Below are positions 10,701 through 27,618 of a DNA stretch of 64,000 bases, piece after piece. The notes beneath the pieces were generated by a model that worked only from the letters and a program-made list of their open reading frames with translations, was not told the DNA's origin and made no database searches. Source of the DNA: Buxus sempervirens (Eukaryota > Streptophyta > Magnoliopsida > Buxales > Buxaceae); assembly GCA_947561395.2 (NCBI GenBank), contig OX387192.1, positions 33,129,520-33,193,519 on the forward strand. The letters are read 5' to 3'. The position numbers and the translations under genes were made by a program. Every line of letters begins with the position of its first letter. Position 1 is the first letter of the stretch.

Positions 10701-12277
10701 CTGTCTCGTATAATTGTTTCAGCTTAGTTTAATCATCTAGAATAAACAACTGATCACTCAAAGTGAAAGCAGCATTCAAAAGGGAAAAAAAATTCAGATC
10801 ATTATAATCATTTTTTTCCTATAAAATCAAAGCTCTAATTAAACAGATCAATGTAGAGGTGCACAAGGTCCTTAAGGAGATAGTGGGAACCATTCACACT
10901 ATCACAGGAGAAATCCTTGCAACTTTGAATTCAACAGAGCCCAGAATTTCATATAGACTCACAACCTCACCTAGGAGAAACATAAGTGAGATACTCCTGC
11001 TAACATATACCCAACTCCCTTCTATTCACTTGTATAGAAAATCAAAGTTATTAAAGTTATATCTAGCTTTCAAACAATTAATCTCAAAGATTTGTCTATG
11101 GTGCAGCAGAGTCAGTGTGGCATGACTGGTGCTTTGCAGACCCTGCTTACTCAAAGAGATATTACTTAGAATGGGATTTGGTTAGCCTAATTTGATAATT
11201 GCTGGGTCTGGAAATCTTTGATTTATTTGAGGAGACAATACTTGATGAGAAATTGTCTAACTTATATATGAGATTGTAATGTAGTTCTGTCCCTGAAGAT
11301 CACGAACAAGCTGTACAAAAATGTATCTTGGACTCTTGGTGTAGCATGAACATTCTAAATCCAAACCCCATGATCAGCATTAGTAGGCTCTCTGTGTTTT
11401 GTCACTTTATTCACTTCTGACACACCTGTATTAGAAACCCAGATCAGGCAATCTTCGCTAATTGTTTGATTGGGAAGAAGAGTGCTTCTGATAAGCTCTT
11501 TGACCTGTGGGTTAAACAGAATTACCAGTTCTGTAAGGTTCCAGCTTGTCTCCTACAAACATCAGTCCCTGTTTGATGCTTTCCAGAGGTTCTAAACAAC
11601 ACAAGACACCCACCAAAATTTTTGTAGCTTGTCTCCTACAAAAAAATTTTTTTTTTTTTATGAATCTTCGACTCTTGAAAACAGATTCTAGAGGTTTTTG
11701 AAATTCAAGGTAGCAACAGGCAGGACAGCTAATCTTACAAAATAATCTAACCCTGTCTATTCTTTATTTATATACATATGCAATTTATTAGTGTCCGAAC
11801 TTGTTATATTATTTAATTTTATGCAGTTAAATGGAAGACTGTTGGAAATAATACTTTTTATGTGCTCTCATTTAATATTTCTTGTGTTGGTTTCTGGAGG
11901 GCCCCTTGGATAAGCTGGACACAGCAAGGCTCAAAGAGTTGCAAGCACAAACCGTAAAACGTTTGTGGGCTCCCTTTCAATAAAATCAGAAAAAAAATTT
12001 GTTTGAGATGTACTATTTTATTTATATTTTACTAGTTTCATCTGGTTTGTATATCATATTGACTTATTGAGAATCATTTGAACTCATCATGTCACTGTAC
12101 ACTTCTAATCATTGAGGAAAATAAAATTTATCTCAAGGATACTCCCCATATTACAGATTCCTCTTATTTTCTGTCTTTGCTTTTTTTCCCCCACTTGTTT
12201 TCAATCATACCCTTTGGTGATTTTAAAATTCCTAGTTTATCTCTCATTAATTTTAAACTGTAGTCATAAGATATAAC

Positions 12278-12378
12278 CTCAAGAAACAGTCTCTCCACTT
12301 GCGGGGTAAGACTACATACATTAAACTGTCCCCAGACCTCGCGCAATGACGGGAGCCTTGTGCACTAGGCTAGGTCAT
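12278..12378 (+). repeat. SINE-like 3' fragment
   Basis: The stretch GGGGTAAGACTACATACATT, followed by CCCCAGACCTCGCGCAATG and GGGAGCCTTGTGCACTAGGC, matches the conserved 3' body of plant Au-type tRNA-derived SINEs as I know it. The tRNA-like head with A and B boxes is missing. A second remnant is near 62717. Confidence 0.6.
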
Positions 12379-12545
12379 AAGATATAATCTCATCTTATTT
12401 TTCCGAAAAAACACAATCCTAAAATGCAAATATCAAATGCACATCTTATTGCTTCTTTTCTGTTGACTTTTAGGTGTGCTTTGGAAATCTGACTTTTATT
12501 TAACTTATGACATTAATTTCTTGACTTGAATGAAATAGGAGATAA

Positions 12546-12770
12546 ATGGAAAATCGAGAAAAAGTAGCTGCTACCTTACATGGGAAAGTAAAAGCCCATT
12601 GGACAGCTAAACACCACAAAGTTTTTGTGGAGTTATGCCTAGACCGAACATTAATTGGTAATAGGCCTGGAGCACACCTTAATAAAGCAGGTTGGAATGT
12701 TGTCGTGGAGGAATTTTTTAAGAGAATAGGCATAAGGTATGAGCAAAAACAATTGATGTGCCAACTTTAA
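12546..12770 (+). pseudogene. Myb/SANT-like DNA-binding domain fragment
   Basis: This 74-residue frame starts MENREKVAATLHGKVKAHWT and continues FVELCLDRTLIGNRPGAHLN, then KAGWNVVVEEF and GIRYEQKQL. The pattern W-x(9)-F-x(8)-GNRPG-x-LN-x-GW-x(5)-F-x(9)-Q-L is that of the Myb/SANT-like (Myb_DNA-bind_3) domain. That domain is found in L10-interacting proteins and in proteins associated with PIF/Harbinger transposons. An acceptor-like AATAG precedes the ATG. The frame stops straight after QL, where the family continues with KNKWD-type sequence, and no continuation is seen. It is probably a truncated copy. Confidence 0.65.
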
Positions 12771-14632
12771 ATCCCCATGTGTTATGATGAGATTATCTGT
12801 AAGACCCTGGAAAAAAAATAATAAATAAATAAAATAGTTAGTTTATTTTAGTTGAGTTGGTTTAGTGAGTGTTAATGGTTTAAATGGTTAGGTTCAAATG
12901 AATTGGTTCAAGTGGTTAGGTTTAAATGAGTTGGTTCAGCTTAATTGAAATGGTTTGGTTGGTTCAATGAATTGAACCAATTCTTTGTTTAAAAAAAAAA
13001 AACAAAAACAAAACAAAAAGGGGGTTAGACGAAAAGAGGGAAAGGGGGGTTTTCTTTTGGAGGGGTCATGTACTTGAGGTGAGGGATTGAGCGGAAGAAA
13101 AAAAAATTGCAGAAGAAAAGGGCGATTGGGGTTTTGAGAAAAAAGGGCAATTGGGGTTTTTGGATTTTTCAAACCAAAACCAAACCACATTTTAAAAACT
13201 ACAAACCGTAAAATCGAGGGGGAGATATTGGTCCTCGATCTTTTTACACTCATTCCAAAAGAAGAAAATTCCCAACAGGCAGAAGAACAAAAGCCCTACT
13301 AGCAGGCGATTCTCTCCTCCCCCACCCCCTCCTTTCTTTCAACAAAATCTGCTTGTAGGATAACAGTAACAGCAAAGTAAGGTTCGTTCGTCGCCGACGA
13401 CCTAGTGTACCGCCGTGAGAACCATCTAGGCATCAGGTTCGCTCCCTCTCTTGCCCTGTCTTTTCTCTCTTTTCCCCTCCCTCCAGTTGTTATTTATTTA
13501 TCATTGGAACTGACCGACCAATATTCTCCAGATCTTTATCTCCTTTACAGAAATCAAACTGAGAAAGAAATGCTTTAACAACCACCTGAATTGATGGGCT
13601 TTTTATTCTTTTTCTTCTTCTTCTTTCCATTTACTCGCATTATATGTTTATCATGTAATGACCTGTTCGTTTTCTCTCTATTTTTATTTCTTTCTTTCTA
13701 AATTCTAATGAATATACAATGCAAGTATGAGAACGAAATAGTGATTTGGGTTCATTCTTATGATCCCACTTGTACTTAAGAGTCCAACACAGCCTCTCTG
13801 CTTTCCCATTTTAAACGCTGTATCAATGTTGCAGCATCTATTGCCTGACAATTTTGGTTTTTCTGTTTGGTATAGGAATTAGGACTAACCAGTTAATTTC
13901 AGTTAGGTTTTCGGTTTAAAATCGTAAGTTAAATTCGATTTTGTTCGGTTTTTGGTTTAGTCATTGTAATTTCGTTTAGTTTAGGTTTGGCATGAAAACC
14001 AAACCGAACCGACCGAATTACACCCCTATTTCCTACAGAGCAAATCAAATTAGCAGATTTTTTTAGTAGTTTTGTTGAATAATGTGGTAAACCATAATCT
14101 ACTTGCACTGTTCAATTTCTGCCCCATAATATGTGATGGAAGTTGAAATGAAGGGAAATGATCTTAGATTTCAGCGTCCACACCTTGCCACAAGTATGAT
14201 TGTAACTTTTGAATTGAGGATTAGAAAGCCGTTTTAAGATTGGACCAAAGAAACGCATGCAAGCAAGTGCATGCCCGGCTAGTATATGTTAAAAGTCTAA
14301 AACTGTAGCATTTTATTTTGTCTCTGCATTTTAATATTGATATTCATTTAGTTCTATAACTAATTACTCCTGTTTGATGCCTCTGTAACTAATTATTTGC
14401 GAGTTACTATAATCTCTCTTTATCTCTTGCTCAGTGCATTCCTTTTCTTCTTTGTTGTTGGCTTAGTTATAATGCTTTATCAGAGTATTATTGTGGGTAT
14501 TGTTCTTGGTTGGAGAATTTTGTGATGAAAGTTGTGGACTGATTTCCTATATTTTCTACTTTTCTTCTGAACAAAACAACTCACCTCTTTTTCATCTAAT
14601 TCTCAGTGTGAATAATTTTGAATAAGGACGTG
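12771..14632 (+). other. 5' flank and leader of the RPC25 gene; repeat-rich
   Basis: A TGTAAGACCC motif at 12800, the kind that starts some LTRs, is followed by GGTTNNNTG-rich repetitive DNA to about 13000; no partner LTR was found. 13250-13440 is pyrimidine- and GC-richer, ends near a GTTCG-rich segment and is a likely non-coding first exon of RPC25. 13880-14030 is a degenerate repeat ending ACCGAATTACACCCCTA, a hAT-like terminus. Confidence 0.4.
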
Positions 14633-17600
14633 ATGTTCTTCCTTAGCCTCATTGAACACACATTAAGTTTGCCTCCTTATCTGCTTAACCTTCCCCTGGA
14701 CGAAGCAATTAAGGGAGAGCTTGAGTCTCTTTTCTTGGATAAGGTCTCTTTTATTTCTTTTTGTTTCTTAGAATAAAAAAAGATGTCAATAGTTCGCATG
14801 GTTTCCACATTTTTTGCAACTTACAAGTGACTGGATGCTTTGATTTTAAGGTTATACCAAATTTGGGGCTTTGCGTCTCTGTGTATGATATCCGATCAAT
14901 TGATGGTGGCTTCATCTTTCCTGGAAATGGTGCTTCAACCTATACAGTATGTTGAGTTGTATTTAATTTTTCCTGTCATCAAAGCTCTTTCTGTTTCTTC
15001 GTCAATTGCCCTGGGGTGGTGGTCTGTTGAATTCTGATGAAATTGGGTTCTTTGTGATGGCATAGGCTGTTCTGGTGAAACTCATGCTTAATTAACCTGT
15101 CTACTCTATTAAGTGTGTGCGTCTTTGCTTGATCCTGATTGTTACATGCGATGCTTAATTTGTTAGGTTATGTGGACTGCTGCATATCATGATTTTTACT
15201 AGTGATTGCAGTACTGTTTGTTGCTCTTGATCCATTTTCAGTGCAGTGGTAGAGTTGGTGGTTTTTTAAAAATTAGCTGCATGTTGCTATCTAAATCATG
15301 TTGTGATGTTTGTTTTAGTTTAAGCACAAATATTGAGTGAAAGATTTAAAACCTATGGATGGTCATGGAAGTCATTGAAACCTGTGGATGGTCATGGAAG
15401 TCGAAACCATGCATTACACAAATGTGAATATGTTCTGAAGAGACAAAGGACGGCAATGAGAAGAAAGAATACTGCTAGTATTCCTTCTATATTCCCATGG
15501 AAATTGTAGGATATGAAGATCAGTAGTTTATCATGAATTATTAGTCTTTGCTTTTGGTAGTGATTTGGGATAGAAACTGAAGGATTGAATATAAGGTTGT
15601 GGAAAGTGAAAATAATTTGTTGTATGTGCATGCATATGGTGCTTATGAAAGCATTTAAGGCAGCCTTTACTTGACAAAGGAGTGTTTAGTAGCTCATTTA
15701 AGAAAAAGCCAATATAATTGTTAGGTATCAAATTTTTGGATTCAAGTGAGTAAACGGTAGAAAAATCTGCTGAATCTAGTATTTAAATTGTAATTTAGTT
15801 TGTACAATTAAGATGTTTTTATTATTTTTGTCTTAACTCAAGTTTGTTATTCTCTTAAATTTATTGGGATAATATTTATCTAAAGTTTGATTATAGTTCT
15901 GTATTGACAATTTGTATTTCACGAGCATTTCAAGACTACATAGTGTATAAACTGGGCTGGGCACTTTTGTTTTCTTATTGAATCCAAGATAATGGAGATT
16001 TTAGGCATTTATATAACTAATCAAAGATCTGGTATTCGGCAGGTGGAGTTTAGGTTGGTTATGTTTCGTCCTTTTGTGGGAGAGATTCTTGTTGGGAAGC
16101 TTAAAGCATCTGATGCTAATGGTTTGAACTGTACGTTGTGCAAATACATCTCTACTTATTTGATTATGAATTCGTTAAAAATTTCTCTCCTACAATGTTT
16201 TTCTGCAGGAGATGTACACAAGAATTTATTTTAACATTTATATCGTGATACATAGTGAATCTTCTATATGCATACTGAATTTTGGTAACACATAGTATGG
16301 TTTTAGCCGTTTGATCCTGTTGCTGATTTGTCCTAACCTTGATGGATAGACATAATAAATATCATCTTGGTTGGTTGGTTCGTGCCAAATTTTGTATTTG
16401 AATGCCTTTGATCATGGGCATTGCCACATAGAGTTCATTATTCAAATCATTTAGACCAGTCCAATTACTGAAGAGTACTCAAATCCAACAGCTAGGAATA
16501 ATACATGACATTGTTTTTTAGATGTAGGGGTTTACCAGATGGTGGTCAAATCAGACATGGAAACAATGGACCCAAAGAAATGCCATGTGACTCAAGAGTG
16601 TGGGCAACACTCCTTTATCTGTCATAAAACACTTTCTAGGAGAACAAGAGGAAAGACAAATAAGTAAACTTATTAATGTTTAGATAGTGATTGAATTTTT
16701 GAAAATTTATTAACAACACTATTTCTGTGCAAGCTGAAACTGACAACATTTTTGTGACAGAGAGATGAAGAAACTACTAGTTTCATTTCCTTGGTCAGCT
16801 TTGAAGCTGAATGAGAGCAAGATTGTAGAGGTAAATCATTAGTTACTGGTGGATTCATTAAGTGAAGCATAAGTATTAGATTACACCACCTAAGCCTAGT
16901 TGAGTCACTCTAAGTGCATATTTGTGAGCCAAAACATTCTAAGAGAACAAGAGGAATGACAAATAAGTAAACTTATTAATTTTTAGCTGATGATTGAGTC
17001 ATAGAAAATTTATTAAGAACATTATTTCAATGCAAGCTTAAAACTAATGATCTTCCAATTTAGGCGTCACAATGTCATGCTTACAAAGGTACCACTTTTT
17101 GGATCGAAAAAACAAAAATAAAAAAAATAATTATTAATTCAAAGACAAAAACTGTTCTCTACTGCTTTAAGTATGACCACTGGCTCTTGGCGTCATATAT
17201 ATGCACTCAATGCTGAGATGGCTAAATTGCATTCTGATTTTACATTTCTAGTCATTGTTGTGATGCATGTGTTTTGAGTCTTTAATTTATTTCAACCAAA
17301 CAAGAGAGTCGATTCAGATTGGCAACATCAGTGTGGCGTGGATTTCAAACATGGCGGATGCTTTGGTGAACCCCAATTGTTCAATAAGTATTTTCTCATG
17401 ACCCCACTTCACATGCTAAATTCCATCCCCAAACATATTTGCCACATTGGAATCAAAATACTTAGGTCTTCTCAAAAATATAAAAAAATTAGATGGTTGC
17501 TACTTACACGTTTGAACATTCAGTGAACATGCATGAACAGGAATTATCCTATATGAGTTGAAGTATTGACCATATGCTCTATCCAGAGGGTCCCCTCCAG

Positions 17601-20600
17601 GTGGTCATTATGGATTGTCCTTGCATGTCATTGCTGATAGATGCATGATTTTTCTTTCATGTTTGTTTCCTAAATTTCTCTTTTGGATTTCAATCTGATT
17701 TATGTAGACCGATTCATTGAATTGAGTAGAGTGCTTCTCTTCTTCCATTAGTTTTGCTCTCTTGATTTTTCATTTTTTAAAATAAAATGTGATGGATCAA
17801 TTTTATACTTCCATAGTTATGTCTACATACTAATGTTAATTAAATGTTCAATGGCAGTGTCTGTTGGGTTCTTTGACGACATTTATGTTCCTGTCCATCT
17901 TCTTCCTAATCCATCCCATTTTCTGCATGACCAAGAAAACAAGTAAAAAACTATTGTCTTAATTAATGACTCTAACAGCACTTCAATTTCTAATTATTAA
18001 ACATTTTTCCTAATTTTCCTGTTATCTTTTTTGTTTCATGGGTTCTCCTTCTTTGGCTTTGTTTTTGTGATATCATTCTCAATGTTTCATGTGGACTGCA
18101 GGCAAGAAGTGAGATGGGTATGGGAGTTCCAAGAGGAACAGTTTCCTATAGATGGAACGGATGAGGTTTATAATCTAACAACATTATAATCTGGTTTATC
18201 ATGGCCATGGAAAATATGTGCAGGTTAACTTTTCATATTTATTGCAGATTCGGTTCCGAGTTCACAGTATCAGTTATCCCTCTATCCCAGTTGAGCCACA
18301 GAAAGATGCAAAACCATTTGCCCCGATGGTGATTACTGTAAGTTTTGCATGCTGCACCATTACGGAAGGAATTTTTTTTCCTCATGTACAATCTTTAACC
18401 AAACTCCATTGTTCTCTGAATGATATTCATTACTGTTAAGGCCCCAGTAGGTATTGGTACTTCTTGGTATTTTGTATTATCTAAAAATAACTAAGTGTTC
18501 ATGAAGATTATATTCTCATTTCTGTAGCTTGCTTATGTTTTATATTGTTCTTCTTCAGTTCTTGTTAGTTACATATTTCTTATGGTTATATTGTTTACAG
18601 TACTCAACCTAACTCTAATTAGGCTAGTACTCACAAGAACCCCTTTGGTCTTTTTAAAACACTAACATCAGCGTGTAAACTGACTGCTGAATTTTTCACA
18701 TAAGACGATGGTTTAATAGTGTCTAGAAACCTAAAACCAGCAATTGATCAATCAAAATATAATTTGTGGCATAGTGTTCGATTTATATATATATATATAT
18801 ATAGATAGATAGATATATTTTATTCATATAATTACCATTCGATTACCCTGTATTTGCATAACCTTAGAATCCCAATTTGTATATACATAGGTTCCTTGCT
18901 CATGTGACACTGTTTGAATTAATTTTTCCCATGTTTTTCCCTCTTCGATCCTGTACTACCCCGCCCCCCCCCCCCCCCCCCCCAAACACACACACACAAA
19001 AACACACCAAAGGGAAGGCATTACGCTGTAGACATATGTATACCAGTTGCTAACTGCATGATACTAGGCTACAAGTTTTAAAAAACATCATTTTTCTCCT
19101 ATGTGTGCATGTAATGTTAACATATATGTAATTCTTATACTAATATATTAAAAAAAAATTGTCGTAGATCACAAGATTGCTGTGGATATCCTCTTTATAT
19201 GTGCATACACTATATTTGCATTCCATTATCTGCATGTGATATGTTAACATGTATGTTTAATTGGATTTGATGGATCAATGAATTTGAATGTACAAGAGGA
19301 TATGTATATTTTTCATTTTTGGCAATATAAACTACAATTTTCCTTGTTAGAGTGGCATAAAGTCTGCATTATATTAAGACAAATTGGTAAAAGATGCTTC
19401 AATTCCAGAGATGGATCATGGAAGCATTGTTTGATATTGAAATGACATAATAAGTGTTGTGAAGTGGACATATAAAGAGCAAGGATTCTTGAGCAGGGTG
19501 GATTGAGCCTTGGGAAGGCTATAGTTCAGAAAAGACCAGGAGTGGATCTTTTATGCTTAGAATTTCTTCTGGAATTAATGATACGCAGACATAGGTGGGT
19601 TGTGCCACCTATACCTATTTCTGGGGAACTTAGGTGTTTTGACAAGATGAATCCTCAAGTGGGATGTTTGGCTCCTCTCTACGGAATATACATCACAAAA
19701 AACTCATAAAATAGAGGATCCTAACCAGGCAGCCAATGGACTGTTGATGATGTCATTTTTTTACACTAATGTTTGACCACTGAAAATACAATTGATTGTT
19801 TATGCTCTGTTGCTGATATTATTTCAAACATGAAGTAAGAGAAAAAGAAAAAGCAAAGGAGCACTTTCGGGATTAAGATTTTAAGATCTGGTCCTTCTTC
19901 TGTGCATTCCACCTTATTGCGACTTGCTAGAATCATCATTGTTATCCATCAAAAGATAAGAAAGGGAGAGGTTGATTCCCCTTGTGCTAACCATGATTAT
20001 TATTTTAGGCGAAGTGTTGGCTATTTCAATTAGTGTTTAGAAGACTAATTAATTCACTTGTATTAAAATTGGAAAGGATGAGAAAATGTCTATGATATAC
20101 AGGGTATGACTCCATTAAAGCTGGCCGACATGTCAAAAAGTCTTAGAGGTAGGGATGCAACTTGAGTCAGTTAAACCCGAGAACTTCCTAACCTAAACTG
20201 AGTTTCGGCGAGTTTCAGGTTGGGTTTCAATGTATTTGGTTTGATTTGGTTCCAGAATATAACTCAAAATAAGTTGGTTCAGTTTTGAGTTGATGTCTCA
20301 GTTAAACCTAACTGAATTAAAACTCAACATATAAATATATTTTACTAAACCTAACCAAAAAGATATGTATACAATGTGTATTTGATTGTGTGTGGGTGCA
20401 TATATATATATATACAATTAGCATAGAATAGTTATAATGCAAAGACGAGGCTTGTCGTTATGTGTTACCCTTATGGTTAATAGAGGTTAGAAAACTCATT
20501 GAATGTGTGAAATTTACCTAAACTAATCCAAACAGAAACAAATTTTAATTTGGCTTGGGTTGGTTTCGTGTTTGGATTTTTCTTTAATTTTGGTTCAATT

Positions 20601-20881
20601 TTCAGGTTGGAAAGGTTGGTTCTTAATCGTGTCTCTCATAGGTGGCATGGGAAATGGTTGAATCTTGTAATCTATACAATATTTGGGTTTTTAGTGAACT
20701 TTGAATCAGAACTCTGTTAGGATTTTGATATGTTCATGTTAATTCTGCCCCCAAAGTTTGAACGTTGAAAACCATGGGAACAGTTCTGTGGTACCTTATG
20801 ATTTTCCTAATTCTTTTGTGAAATTTTTGGCAGGCATCACTTGATTCTGATGGCTTGGGTCCCATTTCGTGGTGGGTGTAA
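14633..20881 (+). CDS. DNA-directed RNA polymerase III subunit RPC8/RPC25 (Rpb7-like)
   Basis: Rpc25 pairs with Rpc17 to form the stalk of RNA polymerase III, needed for initiation at tRNA and 5S genes. Seven coding exons: 14633-14743, 14851-14946, 16043-16130, 17858-17942, 18102-18165, 18248-18337 and 20834-20881, all with consistent phases, giving 193 residues. The N-terminal SHS2/RNP-like domain starts MFFLSLIEHTLSLPPYLLNL and includes NLGLCVSVYDI and FIFPGNGASTYTVEF. FRPFVGEILVGKL leads into the S1-type OB domain with GFFDDIYVPVHLLP and WVWEF. Near the C terminus are KPFAPMVIT and the Rpc25 signature GLGPISWW, then V and the stop. Plant relatives I recall extend a few residues beyond SWW; this one ends at SWWV. 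Intron 6 is 2.5 kb and repeat-rich. The first donor is a weak GTCTCT. Confidence 0.93.
16635..17050 (+). repeat. Direct duplication (about 110 bp, 304 bp apart) in RPC25 intron 3
   Basis: Copy one spans about 16635-16745 and copy two about 16938-17050. Both run AGAACAAGAGGAA, GACAAATAAGTAAACTTATT and on to GCAAGCT, with scattered substitutions and small indels. The divergence suggests an old local duplication or two insertions of one repeat. Confidence 0.75.
18784..18816 (+). repeat. AT/GATA microsatellite in RPC25 intron 6
   Basis: An (AT)n run passes into three GATA units (ATAGATAGATAGATAT). It is a simple sequence repeat and likely polymorphic. Confidence 0.8.
18964..18983 (+). repeat. 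20-base poly-C tract followed by CA repeat
   Basis: There is an uninterrupted run of 20 C after CCG, followed by AAACACACACACAC. It may form i-motif or G-quadruplex structure and is a spot where assembly length is uncertain. Confidence 0.85.
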
Positions 20882-22776
20882 AGCTGTTTGAGAGCACAAA
20901 AGAACCACTAAAACTGATGTCTTTGTTGGTGGAAAGTACGATTTTCTTGCCTGTACAACATAGAAAGCACATGCAATTTTCAGTTTGAAATCGAATTCAA
21001 AAGGCTTGCTTTCAAATTGTCAATAACTTACAGTTTAGAACCTTGATCTTGCTGCATCTGGACATATTTGCTTCAGGATTGCTACATAGTAATTCTTAGA
21101 TTTGAACTTGCTCATATTACCTGATATCAAGGTTTACTGTTTCAGTGCCCATTGGCCAAAATGAAATTTTGGCGGCACGCCGAAATGACGGAAAAATTAA
21201 AAGGGCAAAAAATTGATTTTTTGGATTTCGGGAAAATTTCATCGGCACGCCGTTCCGTTTCGTTAATAAAATTTAAACAAATTTGCATTTCTCTTTTCTG
21301 TTTCGCCATTTCGCTTTATTTCACTAGGCACGTTACAAAAAATCTCTAGAAATATAATTAAGTTTTTACCTTCTGAAGCGCATCGTCACATCCCAACAAA
21401 CAAAATTTTGGCCGCACATCGGGAAACTGTAAACACTGCCTGATATTTTAAATCCCTCTGCAGGATTGTGGTGGCAATTGGTATTTGTGGTGGTTCTAGC
21501 TGTTGTTTGCCATTTTGATTAAAAATTAGGGGAGTGCATGCACTATGCGCATAACAAAAGAATTAGAAACAAAGAAGGGGCACACATGCGTTAGCAAACT
21601 TGAGTGATGGATTAAATTCAAAAAGAATTGGAGGGCATTTTCAGTATAAAATTTTACGCAAAAAACAGGATGTTGGCTTTATATAATAGTATGCATAGAT
21701 AGTAATAGTATAGATGTATGCGACATATGCGACACCCAATAGCGATCCACATTGACATTTTCTTCAACAGAATGACATTTATGACATTTTGGCGATAAAA
21801 TCAGAATGAAATTCTGATTTGGTGAAGAATTTGTGGACATGCAATTTTAATTACCATTTTGATATTTATGTATTTTTTTCTTTTGGAAAGTGCTTTTATT
21901 GAGCAATGAATTGTGGCTCGTTGCAGGCCACCAAAGGCTCATGGATAAGTTTCTTGGTTACTTTTTTTATGGCTAAGCGTGCACCACAAATCTAACCCAA
22001 AGGTTTGAAATTTCAAGATGAAGCTCAACAGAACCTTAGCACGTAACTTATACATCAACCTTAGCATTTATACATCAACCTTATCCAGAACCTGAGTCAA
22101 TGAACTTGACTGTGGTTCGGTGGGTTTTGCCGACTTGAAATCTGCTGGAGCCCTTGGTTGGAAGATCTGCTGGTCCAACAGTGATGTATGTGTCCACATA
22201 AGTGCAAGAAGCCTATGTGTACAAACCTTCCACCATTGGACTAGCAGAACTTCCAGCCTGAGGGACCAGCTGATATGACCTCGGTTTTGCCTTGTTAGCG
22301 TCGTTAGCAGATGCAGAATCTTTAAATGATGGGGGTGGTTGTTTTCCTTAAACCGCAATATCTCGGTTTCAATAGTTTGGCTTTGTTGAACTATGCTGGA
22401 GAGGCAAAGACTTGCAAAATCAAGCGTTTAGACGGCAAGATTTTGCTGAAAACAGGTATTGTAAGAGTAGCTATGGGCAAAGCGGCGTTAAAACCCCATT
22501 TCATGTTGGCCATATTCGATTTCTAACAAGTGAAATGGCTTATTCAGAACCAAAGATGAAAAGGGAAATTATCCACCCAAAAAAGAAGAAAAGGGTAATC
22601 TAATTTGCAATATGATAGATGTATTTTGGAGTACAACTTGGCATTTGAAGAGTAGATAGTAGAGTTGATTTGACATCCTATGGACTTTTCTTCATTCAAG
22701 TGGGCACTTTGAGGGAGATGTTGCCACGCATTTAAAAGTGTACATATGAATGCGGGAAAAGGTTTATAGCAATGTC
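20882..22776. other. Intergenic between RPC25 and the GR gene; repeat debris
   Basis: 20882 to about 21060 is probably the RPC25 3' UTR. 21150-21460 contains repeated GGCACGCCG and TTTTGGC motifs in both orientations, like a decayed inverted-repeat element. 22060-22330, read on the minus strand, has fragmented frames (for example KAKPRSYQLVPQAGSSASPM) interrupted by stops. I cannot assign it to a family; it looks like a dead gene fragment. Confidence 0.35.
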
Positions 22777-22908
22777 GGGATAAAATCTTTTGCCTCCGGA
22801 TGCTGCGGTAGACCTAGCATACCACGATGGTTGCTCTTTCACATTTTTCAATGTCACTTCAATGACATTTCACATCCGCAGCATTTCAACGGCAGACGAT
22901 CTCATCTC
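22777..22908. mobile_element. Mutator-like MITE, copy D
   Basis: This 132-bp element has a left end GGGATAAAATCTTTTGCC and a right end, reversed, GAGATGAGATCGTCTGCC. Both then continue into a shared ATGCTGCGG segment. It is flanked by AGCAATGTC (22768-22776) and GGCAATGTC (22909-22917), a 9-bp duplication with one mismatch. It belongs with copies A-C and lies 530 bp upstream of the glutathione reductase start. Confidence 0.78.
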
Positions 22909-23437
22909 GGCAATGTCCTTCTCGTCGTGATTTTTTTGAAGAGAGAAGAAGCAATGGACTACATAACCTAATTTGTTTGTTATTGTGATTCATTGACACT
23001 AGTGCATTTGGAGGCAGCAGACTTGTAAGTTACAGAACTAAAAGAGATTTAAACCTAGATAATAAAGTCTAGTAATAAAAAATAAAAAACAAAATCCATA
23101 AACTTGTTGTCAGAAGAAGAAAAAGAAAAAAGTAATTATAAAGGATAAAAATATCAAAACCTCCTTTTATAAGCTTAGGGTCATAAATAACAATACACAT
23201 AAATCAACAACCCATCAGGTTTAACCCAAACCCCATCTGTTCATTTGTGAGCTGGGTTTCCTTAACCCGAGGACTGACCCATTCTTGGAAGTTTCATCCC
23301 ATTACCCGTCTGAGACTAGTCGTGAGGTCGGGATTGTGGTCAATGTCGAAGGGCATTATCGGAATCAAAAATATCTATTTCAATGGTATTAAACGTAGCG
23401 TCATTTCTGATTCTGAAATAAGAAAAAAGAGCGAGTA

Positions 23438-27618
<4,181 letters not shown>

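Noticed and set aside
12800-13000. TGTAAGACCC start of a possible LTR retrotransposon or solo LTR that split the Myb-like fragment
   Set aside because: No matching 3' end with CA plus a 5-bp duplication, no second LTR and no internal gag-pol sequence could be found.
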